DNA from: G965230065 sp965230065
GTDB taxonomy: Bacteria > Bacteroidota > Bacteroidia > Cytophagales > Cyclobacteriaceae
Assembly: GCA_965230065.1 (NCBI GenBank)
Contig: OZ245942.1
Location: forward strand, 496,001 to 560,000
DNA: 64,000 nt
Direction: 5' to 3'
Position 1 is the stretch's first letter. Every line of letters begins with the position of its first letter. The position numbers were made by a program, and so were the translations under genes. This document shows, piece after piece, positions 1 through 8,833 of this stretch. The notes below the pieces were generated by a model. The model was not told the DNA's origin, made no database searches, and saw only the letters and a list, made by a program, of their open reading frames with translations.

Positions 1-1973
1 TCAGCCTCCTGATGAAAATCAAAGGCCCGGAAAAAGCGGAATACTTCTGTGGTATCAGCTTCATTTTTTGTAGCCAGAATGGCCTCTTGCATATAAGGCA
101 GCGCATCCTTGGAACGCACCCGCCAGATAATATCACGGCTGGCTTTATTAGCTACCGGGTCTTCTTTCCCTGCTATCCATGCAGAAAAAGCAGCATCGGC
201 ATTAAGGTCTGAGGCAATGCCTAACGCTTCTAAATACCAACGGTCTTCACCATCATACTGGTCGGCCAGTGTGGCCCACATTTCAGGCTGTTCTTCCGCT
301 TCCAGGTGACGAATGGCAATGGCTATTTCCCTTCTTACCTGAGCAGAAGGGTCTTCCAGCAGTGGCGTAAGTGTAGCTACCAAATCAAGGCCGTGCTGAC
401 GGGCAGCGCGGATGGAGGTGATACGAATATCCGGGTTTTCATCCTGTAAAGCCTGCTGAATGTATTTTGGATCTAAATCAGCCAGCAGCCAAAACGCCCG
501 GGCTTTCATCCGCGGGTTTTCTGAGTTGTACATTTTTTCCAGGGCGGGTTTTGCCTGCTCGCCCATTTCGTTCAGCTTGTTCCAGGCCAGGTAGCGGGTA
601 GCCATGTTGGGGCTTTGCAAAGCTTCTGTTGCCCCTTCGGCAGAGGAAAGGTCAAGTTCAGGAATTTTGTATTGGCTGCCATGGGGTGCTACCCTGAAAA
701 TACGGCCTTCTTCCTGATCACGCATCTGGTGGCCGCCCACGCCGGGGTCGTACCAGTCGGCAATGAAGAGGGAGCCATCGGGAGCTACACATACATCAGC
801 AGGGCGGAACCACTGGTCACGGCCTTGTACGATGTTATCGATAGTTGCTTTGTATCCTGCCCCGTCATTTTCTACCGGATACGCCCTCACTACATTAGGG
901 CCTGCATCGGAGTGGATTACCTGATTATGATATCTTTCGGGCAATAAACTTCCTTCGTAAACCAGAATGCCTGTGGGTGAGCCAGCGCCGGTTTGCAGGA
1001 GGTTGGGCACAACGCCAGGGTCGTTCAGGTGCCAGTGGCGTTTGGGAATTTCGGAATGCATATTGGTGCGCCGGGCTCTCCATCCGGCCCCTGTCATCTC
1101 GTCTTTATAACCATAGTTGCCATATTCCATCACGTAGTTGATGCGTACGCCCCGGTTGCCATCATCATCGTTATCTGATTGCCATAAAGTACCGTAAGAA
1201 TCTACAGCCACTTCATAATTGTTGCGAAAATTATGGCCTAACACTTCAAATTCGCTACCATCGGGATTGCAGCGAAATACCATGCCCTGCCGATAAGGGT
1301 TGCCGTCTGCTATTACTTCATTACCGGTTTCATCTACAATGATATTGCCTTCAGCATCCTTTAAGTGCTCTCCGGCATTTCCATAATTGAAGTACACTTT
1401 TCCGTCGGGGCCAAATACAAAAGCGTGTACAGCATGGTCGTGCTGTTCACCGCCTAATCCGGTAAATAATATTTTTTTATCATCGGCTTTTCCATCCCCA
1501 TTTTCATCGGTAAAAATGAAAACATGGGGACTGACCGAAACATACACATGCTTGCCAAATACGGCAATACCCAGGGCCGCGTTTATGTCATTTCCCTGAT
1601 AAAATACTTTAGTGTCATCGGCTTTTCCATCCCCGTCTGTATCTTCCAAAATCACAATGCGGTCCCCTTCAGGTTCGGTGGGGTTGTTAGGGTTGAGGGT
1701 AGGGCGGTAATTGTAACCTTCACAGACCCACACTCTGCCCTGGGCGTCAATATCTATATTAGTGGGATTAATGAGCATGGGTTCGGAAGCAAACATTGTA
1801 ACTTCCAGGTCATCCGGTGTTTCTAACCCAAGTAAAGCATTTTGGGGAAGGCGTTGTTCTGCTTCCGTTAGCTGGGCAAATTTTTCTTCATCCGATATTT
1901 CGGGTTCCTGATTACATCCATAATACAGTACGGAAGCACTGCATAATAATAAAGCATACTGAAAAGCTCTCAT
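1..1973 (-). CDS. PVC-type membrane-bound dehydrogenase-like lipoprotein, propeller plus HEAT repeats (partial)
   Basis: Open reading frame running off the left edge; the ATG is at 1973 and about 657 residues are visible with no stop. The N-terminus has a short hydrophobic stretch ending in YYGC, with Cys20 as the likely lipidated residue. Residues about 45-430 read as an NHL/glucose-dehydrogenase-like beta-propeller: repeated DGDGKADD, FGPDGKVYF and VAPDGSLFIADWYDP blocks, as in the putative membrane-bound dehydrogenases first noted in Planctomycetes and common in Bacteroidota. Residues about 470-620 are HEAT-like helical pairs (LAWNKLNEMGEQAKPALEKM, then IRITSIRAARQHGLDLVATL). Family members often end in a cytochrome c or heme-binding domain; that end lies outside the window. 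Substrate unknown; the cell-surface or periplasmic location is inferred from the lipobox. Confidence 0.85.
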   Translation of the reverse strand, partial: MRAFQYALLLCSASVLYYGCNQEPEISDEEKFAQLTEAEQRLPQNALLGLETPDDLEVTMFASEPMLINPTNIDIDAQGRVWVCEGYNYRPTLNPNNPTEPEGDRIVILEDTDGDGKADDTKVFYQGNDINAALGIAVFGKHVYVSVSPHVFIFTDENGDGKADDKKILFTGLGGEQHDHAVHAFVFGPDGKVYFNYGNAGEHLKDAEGNIIVDETGNEVIADGNPYRQGMVFRCNPDGSEFEVLGHNFRNNYEVAVDSYGTLWQSDNDDDGNRGVRINYVMEYGNYGYKDEMTGAGWRARRTNMHSEIPKRHWHLNDPGVVPNLLQTGAGSPTGILVYEGSLLPERYHNQVIHSDAGPNVVRAYPVENDGAGYKATIDNIVQGRDQWFRPADVCVAPDGSLFIADWYDPGVGGHQMRDQEEGRIFRVAPHGSQYKIPELDLSSAEGATEALQSPNMATRYLAWNKLNEMGEQAKPALEKMYNSENPRMKARAFWLLADLDPKYIQQALQDENPDIRITSIRAARQHGLDLVATLTPLLEDPSAQVRREIAIAIRHLEAEEQPEMWATLADQYDGEDRWYLEALGIASDLNADAAFSAWIAGKEDPVANKASRDIIWRVRSKDALPYMQEAILATKNEADTTEVFRFFRAFDFHQEA

Positions 1974-2117
1974 GGTGGTTTGTTTATGTATTTTAAAAAA
2001 AGCAGGTGCTAAAATGCTAAGAAAATTACTATTTTGGAAATTATATACAGTTGCATTACTTTCATGTATTATTATTTACAGCAAGTATCTGATTTTTTTA
2101 CCGTTTTTTGATCCGCC

Positions 2118-3230
2118 ATGAATGAACAATGCTGGTTTCCCCAAAGAAGTTCTACCGATAATACCGTTGCCGTACTCAGAAATCTTATATATTATTTGGA
2201 TGTACAGGTAACCAAAACAAGTATAGAACAGGCTGTAGCGCAACGCCCCTCCTACCCTGCCATTTCTTTCTGGGATTTAAATGAGATATTAGGCAAATGG
2301 CGAATAGAATCACTGGCTGTTCAAATTAAGCCTGAAGAATTATCAAAGGTACCACTGCCCGCTATTGCTTTTTATGAGGAAGAAGGCACAGGGTTTTATG
2401 TGCTTATTTACGAACTTTCAGAGAGCAATCAGGTGCAAATGATTCACCCACGCAAAGGGTGGATTAAAGAACCATTGGCTGTATTTGCAAAAAAATGGAA
2501 TGGTGCTATCCTCATAGCAGGGAAAACAACAGAAAGCGGAGAAGAAAATTATGAACACAAACGTCAGCAGGAAAATATTCGGGATAAATTGTTACCCAAA
2601 ACCAACAAAGTAAAAGTCATTAAGAATTTTTTTTCTGAAGAAGAGTGTGCATATGTGATCAATCTGGCCTCTCCATTGCTAAAAGAAAGTGAGACTATCG
2701 TGGAGGGAAAGCTTTTGAAAGCCGTAACCTGTACCAATCAGGCTACCCAGATTGCCACACAAGACGATGAAATACTAAACCGTATTTACCAAAAAACGGC
2801 CCGATATATGGGGAACATACCGGAAGCCCATATTGAATACATCCAATGTGTAGCTTATACCGCAGGAGAAGAATACCGTTCCCATTACGATGCTTACGAT
2901 ACCAGGGATGCCATGATGCGCGAAGAAGTAGAGAACGGAGGACAGAGAGTGTGTACTTTTCTGGTTTATTTGAATGATGATTTTGAGGGTGGCTGCACTT
3001 ACTTCCCGGTATTGGATATGAAAATAAAACCTGAGCGGGGTACGGCTATCTTTTTTTATAACGTAGATGCCAATGGCGCTATTGACGAAGAGGCTTTGCA
3101 TGCCGGGCTTTGCGTAACAGGTGGTAAAAAATATGCCTGTACCTTATGGATACGAGACAAAGCCATACGGGAAAACCCAGCCATTAACCTCGATCTGAAT
3201 AAAGAAACCAGCCTGAAAGAAGAAGCATAG
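2118..3230 (+). CDS. Prolyl 4-hydroxylase-like 2OG-Fe(II) oxygenase with N-terminal C39-peptidase-like domain
   Basis: 370 residues in two parts. Residues about 10-135 follow the layout of a C39 (bacteriocin-leader) peptidase domain: an early helix, a central LNEILGKWRIESLAVQI helix-strand, then AIAFYEEEGTGFYVLIYEL and MIHPRKGWIKEP. The usual catalytic Cys near the start and the His before the FVVV-like strand are not present, so it looks catalytically dead. Residues about 165-348 are a P4Hc-type dioxygenase: Fe ligands H256 and D258 in SHYDAYD, distal H328 in EALHAG and 2-oxoglutarate-binding K338 ten residues later. No signal peptide, so cytoplasmic. It probably hydroxylates a peptide or protein; the C39-like part could recognise the substrate. 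No precursor peptide is seen nearby. The next gene starts 54 bp downstream by its GTG option, or 177 bp by the preferred ATG. Confidence 0.82.
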   Translation: MNEQCWFPQRSSTDNTVAVLRNLIYYLDVQVTKTSIEQAVAQRPSYPAISFWDLNEILGKWRIESLAVQIKPEELSKVPLPAIAFYEEEGTGFYVLIYELSESNQVQMIHPRKGWIKEPLAVFAKKWNGAILIAGKTTESGEENYEHKRQQENIRDKLLPKTNKVKVIKNFFSEEECAYVINLASPLLKESETIVEGKLLKAVTCTNQATQIATQDDEILNRIYQKTARYMGNIPEAHIEYIQCVAYTAGEEYRSHYDAYDTRDAMMREEVENGGQRVCTFLVYLNDDFEGGCTYFPVLDMKIKPERGTAIFFYNVDANGAIDEEALHAGLCVTGGKKYACTLWIRDKAIRENPAINLDLNKETSLKEEA

Positions 3231-3237
3231 CATAGTC

Positions 3238-3266
3238 TTTGAATAAGGGATAACATTGTATATTCG
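3238..3266 (+). promoter_or_regulatory. Candidate Bacteroidota promoter for the WG-repeat gene
   Basis: TTTG at 3238-3241 and TATATTCG at 3259-3266, 17 bases apart, resemble the Bacteroidota -33/-7 pattern TTTG...TAnnTTTG with one mismatch in the -7 box. Transcription would begin near 3273, in front of both possible starts of the downstream gene. Confidence 0.35.
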
Positions 3267-3406
3267 CAACAAATTATAGCATTGTGAAGGTAAAGTTTTT
3301 TTTGAAGAAGGTACATTTTATTGTATTTACTTTTTTAAGGGGGCATAGAAGAATAAACCAGCAAAGGTCTGTGTGGGCCGGCTTCCCGGCGACACAGCCC
3401 TGGGTT

Positions 3407-6265
3407 ATGGGTAGATTTTTATTTCAATGCGCCCTAATGCTGGTAAGTATCACTTCTTGTACCAATACAAAGACGGCCCTGGGTTTTCTGGAAAAAGGAA
3501 AGCATCAGCAGGCCATGGCGATTCTCGACCGCTCTTTGGCAAAAGATAGCATCAACCCCCAGGCCAGGTATGTGTACTCGCTTTTGTACACCGATACGGC
3601 CTATTACCAATACCAGATCGATACCGCTTACGCTTATATTTTGGAAGCTGCACACGACCTTGCACATCCGGATACCACAGCTAAACAACAAATTTTGGTA
3701 AAGAAAATGTGGGTAGACAGCGCGGCCATTGCTTTGCAAAAAGTACGGATTGACAGCCTGGCTTTTGCACGCGCTACAGACACCAACACAGTAGCATCTT
3801 ATCAATTTTTCCTGGATCATTTTAGCACGGCTGCACAGTACGAGGAAGCCGTAACCCACCGGAATGCCCTGGCTTTTGAAGCCGCCAGCAAGGCAGATAC
3901 TTATCAGGCTTATCAGGAATTTATGGAGACCTACCCGGAAGCTGCCGAATTTCAAGAAGCCAAAGAACGTTACAACACCTTGGTATTCCGTGATATGACC
4001 CAACAGGGAACGGTAGAAAGCTACCTGCAATTTTTGGTCAACTTCCCGGATACGCCCTACCGTTCCCTGGCAGAAAAAGAAATTTTTGAGATCAGTACAG
4101 CAGAAAATACGCTGAACAGTTATCTGGTCTTTATCCGCAGGTTTCCTAACAGTGTACACACAAAAAAAGCCATAAACTTTTTGTATCACCTGTATAAAGA
4201 AAACGGAAACCCGGCAGATTTTCTCACAAAATATGCCCCCTTGCCTTTGTCCGATTCTTTGCGCTCAGTCATTGGCCTGGAAAACAAAATATTAATCCCT
4301 TTTTACGAAAATGGCAAATATGGATTTTTTGATAGTGAAGGTGAAGTAATCATTTCCCCCCAATATGATGGCATTGCCAAACCCTACTTTTGTGAAGGTT
4401 TAAGCAATGATTTTGTAAAAGCTTCCATCGCTTCTGAAGAAGGTAACCTTAGCTTACTGCTCACCAAGAACAACCAACGGATGTTTGGCACATCGGTAAA
4501 CCCGACGCTTTCGGTAATTGAGGCAGCTTCTGCTACATTTACCGACCTGGGTGGCGGCCTGGTACAAGTAACCAATAATGAGCAACATGTCCTGATTCAT
4601 AAATCAGGGCTGATAGTACTGGATGCCCCAAGCGGAGATGGTTATGAAGCAATTGCATTGGTAAGCAGTGCTGCAACCAGGGATGATGAAGGAAATTATT
4701 CCCCTTATCAATTCATCAAGTTCCAACTGAAGGGAAAGTGGGGCCTGGCCACCTTTGCAGGAAGAGTTTTGCTGGAAGCCGAATACGATGAAATTGAACT
4801 GATGGAGCAGTTTGTGGTACTCACAAAAAATAAAAATATGGCAATAACCAACCGGGAAGGCCTTTTTTCCAAAGCCAACAACCAGCCTTTGCAACTTTCA
4901 TTCGTATATGAAGATGTAGCCATGGTTGATGACACCCATCTCATTGCCTATACCGCTGATGAAGAAACCGTGCTCAATGACGCTTTGGAAGTCATTGTTC
5001 CCCTGAACAATCACAGCATTATCCGCCCGGTGCGTACGCAGGCACATCCTGATAAATACTGGCTCATCCGTAAAAATGATGCAGCCCGGCAATATGTTTT
5101 GTTCAGCAGAAATAGCAGCGAAAAAGAAAGTGCCCAATATCAATCTGCCTACTATGACAACCGCTGGCTCGCCTTAAAAGCTGATGATAAGTTTACCCTT
5201 TTCGACTTTTATGAAAACAAGCAAAGCACCACCACGTACGATTCGGTAAAAATTTTGAGTGAAAAGTTCGTGCTGTTGTTTCCTAATCTTACCCAGGCAT
5301 CCGATAGCGTTACGGTGGTTTTTCAGAACGAAAAAAGAGTAGAGGTTGCTTCTTCAAAGAAAAACCAAATGCCCGTTTTCAAACTGTTGCGCGCTAAAGC
5401 TGCCGGAGCATCAGGTGAAAGCCCGGAGTATTTACTGGCAAATGACCACTCAGGCAAAAAACAAATTTATAATGAGGAAGGGAAAATAATTTTTAAGGGA
5501 GATTTTGATGAAGCAAGCATGGAAGCACCTCACTTGTTTGTCATCAGCAACCGGGGAAAAAAAGGCTTGATTGACAGCACAGGCAATACGCTTTTGAGCA
5601 CTCGCTACCAGGGCATTGGCAACCATGCCGATGGCGTACTGGCCGTGCTGGACCGCTCAAAATTTGGCCTGTATGAGTATGAAAGCAATGAATTTATCAA
5701 GCCGGCGTACGATGCCATACTGAAAGTGTATCACCCTCAAAAAGCCGATAGCATAGCCTCACTATTCATTGCCAAAAAGAAAGGTAAAACCGGGCTGATT
5801 AATGCAGAAAACAAAGTATTAATACCTTTTGATTTTGAAGAGGTACGCTTCTGGACTGACAGCACCGCCCTGGTAAAAGGGGATGAGTTTTGGAAAGTTT
5901 ATCAGTTTAGCTTCGGTGAAGAAGACAGGCAGACAGAAGAAGAAAAAATAGTATACGATGAAATCATTGATTTTGACTATATCAAAAATGACCCGCAGGA
6001 AATCATCCTGAGAATTTACCAGGAAGAAGGCTATGGCATCCTAAGCAACCGGTACGGGGAAGTTTTGGGTGCCACTTACGATGATATTACCCTTATGGCC
6101 GACCGCAACACCGGCGGGCAAAAAGACCGCATTTTCCTGGCCGAAAAGTATGTAAAAGAAGCCGACCTCTACATCATCATCCACATAGATGCCTCCGGGG
6201 AAATCATCCGCCGCCAGGCCCTAAAACCGGAGGATTATGATATGGTTTTTTGTGACCAGGGGTAA
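3407..6265 (+). CDS. WG-repeat lipoprotein with N-terminal TPR-like region
   Basis: The frame is open from a GTG at 3284 (993 residues). The ATG at 3407 is preferred because it begins a typical lipoprotein signal, MGRFLFQCALMLVSITSC. After the signal come helical TPR-like pairs (FLEKGKHQQAMAILDRSL), then a 75-residue-period helical region (YQFFLDHFSTAAQYEEA, YQAYQEFMETYPEAAEFQEA, YLQFLVNFPDTPYRSLAEKE). From about residue 275 on there are WG-type beta repeats: GKYGFFDSEGEVIISPQYD, KGKWGLATFAGRVLLEAEYD, GKKGLIDSTGNTLL, SKFGLYEYES, GKTGLINAENKVLIPFDFE. WG repeats are surface or periplasmic modules of unknown binding specificity. No catalytic motif seen. Confidence 0.85.
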   Translation: MGRFLFQCALMLVSITSCTNTKTALGFLEKGKHQQAMAILDRSLAKDSINPQARYVYSLLYTDTAYYQYQIDTAYAYILEAAHDLAHPDTTAKQQILVKKMWVDSAAIALQKVRIDSLAFARATDTNTVASYQFFLDHFSTAAQYEEAVTHRNALAFEAASKADTYQAYQEFMETYPEAAEFQEAKERYNTLVFRDMTQQGTVESYLQFLVNFPDTPYRSLAEKEIFEISTAENTLNSYLVFIRRFPNSVHTKKAINFLYHLYKENGNPADFLTKYAPLPLSDSLRSVIGLENKILIPFYENGKYGFFDSEGEVIISPQYDGIAKPYFCEGLSNDFVKASIASEEGNLSLLLTKNNQRMFGTSVNPTLSVIEAASATFTDLGGGLVQVTNNEQHVLIHKSGLIVLDAPSGDGYEAIALVSSAATRDDEGNYSPYQFIKFQLKGKWGLATFAGRVLLEAEYDEIELMEQFVVLTKNKNMAITNREGLFSKANNQPLQLSFVYEDVAMVDDTHLIAYTADEETVLNDALEVIVPLNNHSIIRPVRTQAHPDKYWLIRKNDAARQYVLFSRNSSEKESAQYQSAYYDNRWLALKADDKFTLFDFYENKQSTTTYDSVKILSEKFVLLFPNLTQASDSVTVVFQNEKRVEVASSKKNQMPVFKLLRAKAAGASGESPEYLLANDHSGKKQIYNEEGKIIFKGDFDEASMEAPHLFVISNRGKKGLIDSTGNTLLSTRYQGIGNHADGVLAVLDRSKFGLYEYESNEFIKPAYDAILKVYHPQKADSIASLFIAKKKGKTGLINAENKVLIPFDFEEVRFWTDSTALVKGDEFWKVYQFSFGEEDRQTEEEKIVYDEIIDFDYIKNDPQEIILRIYQEEGYGILSNRYGEVLGATYDDITLMADRNTGGQKDRIFLAEKYVKEADLYIIIHIDASGEIIRRQALKPEDYDMVFCDQG

Positions 6266-6348
6266 GGGGTGATAATGTCAATATTCTAACTATAACACAT
6301 TATTCAGGCATGCGTTATCATTAGTAAGAACAATAAAGTGGATAAATC

Positions 6349-6570
6349 ATGACAATATCTATAAACATACCTGAAGCAGCAGGAGTAGATGAGCACTTTA
6401 TAAAAGAAGCACTTGCAGCTGCTCTTTATCATACGGGCAAATTATCGGAAAAACAAGCAAGGGAAATGTTGGGTATTTCCCGCCGGGATTTTGAAGAAAT
6501 GTTACCTCGTTACGGCTATTCTGTTTTGGTCGACAGTCAGAAAAATCTTGATATTGAGCTTAATGTATAA
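6349..6570 (+). CDS. UPF0175 family (VapB-like antitoxin) protein, orphan
   Basis: 73 residues. The core EALAAALYHTGKLSEKQARE followed by MLGISRRDFEEMLPRYG is the UPF0175 signature, a helix-turn-helix-like fold often found as the upstream partner of a DUF3368 PIN-domain toxin. The gene that would carry the toxin is absent: after the stop at 6570 there are only 71 bases before the convergent acetyltransferase. It could be a stand-alone regulator or a remnant of a toxin-antitoxin pair. Strong family match, function uncertain. Confidence 0.8.
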   Translation: MTISINIPEAAGVDEHFIKEALAAALYHTGKLSEKQAREMLGISRRDFEEMLPRYGYSVLVDSQKNLDIELNV

Positions 6571-6641
6571 TCAAATAGTAAGCAACACTGAAGAGTTATA
6601 ATCTCACCTTTTCCTTTTGCCAATTTAAAATTTCAAAATAC

Positions 6642-7130
6642 TCACTCAAGAATCATCTGCATAGCCGTGTCACAACGGGAGGCACAAACATTTTTCTTTT
6701 CATACATAGTGAAGCCAAAATTTTTATACAAAGCGATGGCTTCATGCAACACGGAAGCGGTCTCAATTTCCAGTTTTTTGTAGTTCAGTGTTTTTGCCTG
6801 GCCTATCAAAAATTGTAATGCGTATTTTCCAAGCCCCTTGCCCCGGTGTTGTTTCAGCAGGTACATTTTCTTTATCTCTCCTACCTGGTTTCCCAAATTG
6901 TATAACCCAAACGTACCGATAATTTTATCATTATCCGGGGTAGTAATAACTCCGAAATACCCGTTATTTCCAAAATAGTTTTGCTCGATATCAAGAAGGT
7001 CAGCATCGGCAGCATTGGTATCAAACTCGAGTTGATATTCGCTTAAAACCAAAGAAATCAAGTCAATAATTTTCGTTTGGTCGTGGTTAGAAGCTTTTCT
7101 GAAGCGGTAGTTTTTGTAAGTGTGTGACAT
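6642..7130 (-). CDS. GNAT family N-acetyltransferase
   Basis: 162 residues. The acetyl-CoA pyrophosphate loop is QHRGKGLGKYAL, preceded by the GEIKKMYLLK strand, and LYKNFGFTMYEKK is the C-terminal GNAT block. It transfers an acetyl group from acetyl-CoA to a small amine; the acceptor cannot be told. It lies downstream of the symporter gene on the same strand with a 57-bp gap that holds an inverted repeat, so it may be read through from the symporter promoter. Confidence 0.87.
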   Translation of the reverse strand: MSHTYKNYRFRKASNHDQTKIIDLISLVLSEYQLEFDTNAADADLLDIEQNYFGNNGYFGVITTPDNDKIIGTFGLYNLGNQVGEIKKMYLLKQHRGKGLGKYALQFLIGQAKTLNYKKLEIETASVLHEAIALYKNFGFTMYEKKNVCASRCDTAMQMILE

Positions 7131-7141
7131 GTTGATGTTTT

Positions 7142-7178
7142 AACTTTGTCAAAGTTCAGAGCTTTGACAAAGTTGAGG
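7142..7178 (-). repeat. Gene-end inverted repeat, family A copy 1
   Basis: Perfect 13-bp arms AACTTTGTCAAAG (7142-7154) and CTTTGACAAAGTT (7162-7174) around a 7-base loop, 14 bp past the symporter stop codon. The same 15-base blocks on both sides occur again at 35932-35968 in the same orientation. No U-tract follows, so it is not a classical intrinsic terminator. Confidence 0.8.
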
Positions 7179-7187
7179 CAATAATTT

Positions 7188-8711
7188 TTAGTCATACACC
7201 GCAATCTTCCCTTTCTTAATGCGGGTTTGGAAGGATATCATGTCTTTTTTCACCAAAGGCACCAAAATGTAACAGCCCAGTAGGTTGGGCAACGCCATGC
7301 TGAAAAGCAAGGCATCAGAAAAAGCGATGACCCCGCCCAGGCTGGCCGAAGCGCCTACAACCACAACGCTACAGTAAATCACCTTGTAACTTACTACGGC
7401 AAAATTGCTTTCCCCAAACACATACGTCCAGGCTTTTACGCCATAATAAGACCAGGAAATGAGGGTGGAAAAAGCGAATAGTATCACGGCAATGGACAGC
7501 AAGTAAGGAAACCAGTCTATTACCGTAGCAAAAGCTGTAGAAGTGAGTTCAATACCATCACTGATGGTATCATCCTGGTATACGCCGGAAATCACAATCA
7601 CCAGGGCGGTCATTGTACACACTATAACGGTATCTACAAAAGGTTCTAAAGAGGCCACAAAACCCTCGGTAACCGGTTCGCTGGTTTTAACGGCCGAGTG
7701 GGCAATAGGCGCGGAGCCTACTCCGGCTTCATTGGAAAAAGTGGCCCGTTGCATTCCCCAAATCAACGTACCAATAAGTCCACCACCCATCGCGTTCCCA
7801 TTGATGGCACCGTCTACGATGGTCATAAAAGCAGCCGGAACCTGGGCGATATTGGTTACAATCACAACGATAGCCGCAATGATATAAATCCCGCACATAA
7901 AAGGAACAATCTTCTCGGTAACCCTCGCGATGCTCTTAATACCTCCGATGATAACGATGGCTACCAAAATGGCCATGCCCAGTCCAAAAACCCAGGTATT
8001 TTGCCCGAAAAAGCTTTCCTGACCACCCGTAATATTTACAAACTGCTGGGCTGCCTGGTTTACCTGAAACATATTGCCCCCACCAAAGGAAGCGCCTACA
8101 GCCAGGAAAGAAAATAACATGGCGAGAAAAGCCCCCAGTCTGCCCATTCCCTTTTCGGCCAGGCCCTTGCGGAGGTAATACATGGGGCCGCCAGATACGG
8201 TACCGTCAGGATGTACGTTACGGAATTTTACTGCCAGCGCGCACTCTACAAACTTCGCTGTCATAGCAAACAGGCCAAACAAGGCCATCCAAAAGGTAGC
8301 ACCCGGCCCGCCTATGGAGATGGCAATGGCTACACCCGCTATATTTCCCAGGCCTACAGTGCCGGAGAGTGCTGCGGAAAGTGCCTGAAAGTGCGTTACT
8401 TCCCCGGGGTCCCCCTCATGGGTATATTTGCCTTTCACAATATCAATGGCTGTTCGAAAACCCCGGAAGTTGACAAATTTCAAATAAACTGTAAAGAACA
8501 CAGCAGCCGTTGCCAGCCACACAATCATAAAAGGAACTTCTACACCATTTATAGAGAAAATAGGGTAAAAGATGACGTACGATATAACTTCAGCTATAGG
8601 GTTGAACCACTCGTTTATTTGTTCGTCAATACTCTTTTCGGCTTCCTGTGCAAAACTTTGCAGGTGGGCCAGTAAAATAAAAACAAAAGATAAGAGGGCG
8701 GTTTTACGCAT
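7188..8711 (-). CDS. Sodium:alanine symporter, AGCS family
   Basis: 507 residues. An N-terminal signal-like helix (MRKTALLSFVFILLAHLQSF) is followed by about ten transmembrane segments. Family landmarks are ALSAALSGTVGLGNIAGVA, SGGPMYYLRKGL, FGGGNMFQVNQ and SNEAGVGSAPIAHSA, which form the amino-acid and Na+ sites in AGCS carriers. It imports alanine or glycine with sodium in the inner membrane. Length is normal for Bacteroidota members, which carry the extra N-terminal helix. A TATCTTTG -7-like box lies 81 bp upstream. Confidence 0.95.
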   Translation of the reverse strand: MRKTALLSFVFILLAHLQSFAQEAEKSIDEQINEWFNPIAEVISYVIFYPIFSINGVEVPFMIVWLATAAVFFTVYLKFVNFRGFRTAIDIVKGKYTHEGDPGEVTHFQALSAALSGTVGLGNIAGVAIAISIGGPGATFWMALFGLFAMTAKFVECALAVKFRNVHPDGTVSGGPMYYLRKGLAEKGMGRLGAFLAMLFSFLAVGASFGGGNMFQVNQAAQQFVNITGGQESFFGQNTWVFGLGMAILVAIVIIGGIKSIARVTEKIVPFMCGIYIIAAIVVIVTNIAQVPAAFMTIVDGAINGNAMGGGLIGTLIWGMQRATFSNEAGVGSAPIAHSAVKTSEPVTEGFVASLEPFVDTVIVCTMTALVIVISGVYQDDTISDGIELTSTAFATVIDWFPYLLSIAVILFAFSTLISWSYYGVKAWTYVFGESNFAVVSYKVIYCSVVVVGASASLGGVIAFSDALLFSMALPNLLGCYILVPLVKKDMISFQTRIKKGKIAVYD

Positions 8712-8792
8712 AATTGATTTAGGTTACAGTAAATAAGCTCAAAATATAATACATCTTGACTGAAAACTTATTTTTTATTCGGGTTTTTATAC

Positions 8793-8800
8793 CAAAGATA
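8793..8800 (-). promoter_or_regulatory. Candidate -7 box for the AGCS symporter gene
   Basis: On the minus strand TATCTTTG matches the Bacteroidota -7 consensus TAnnTTTG exactly, about 80 bp before the symporter start. No clear TTTG is found at the -33 position. Confidence 0.35.
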
Positions 8801-8833
8801 ATTATTTCCGGTCACTTCTTCCCGAAGTAAAAC

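Noticed and set aside
3434..4189. 251-residue open frame on the minus strand within the WG-repeat gene
   Set aside because: Shadow of the plus-strand coding frame; the plus frame has clear signal peptide and repeats.
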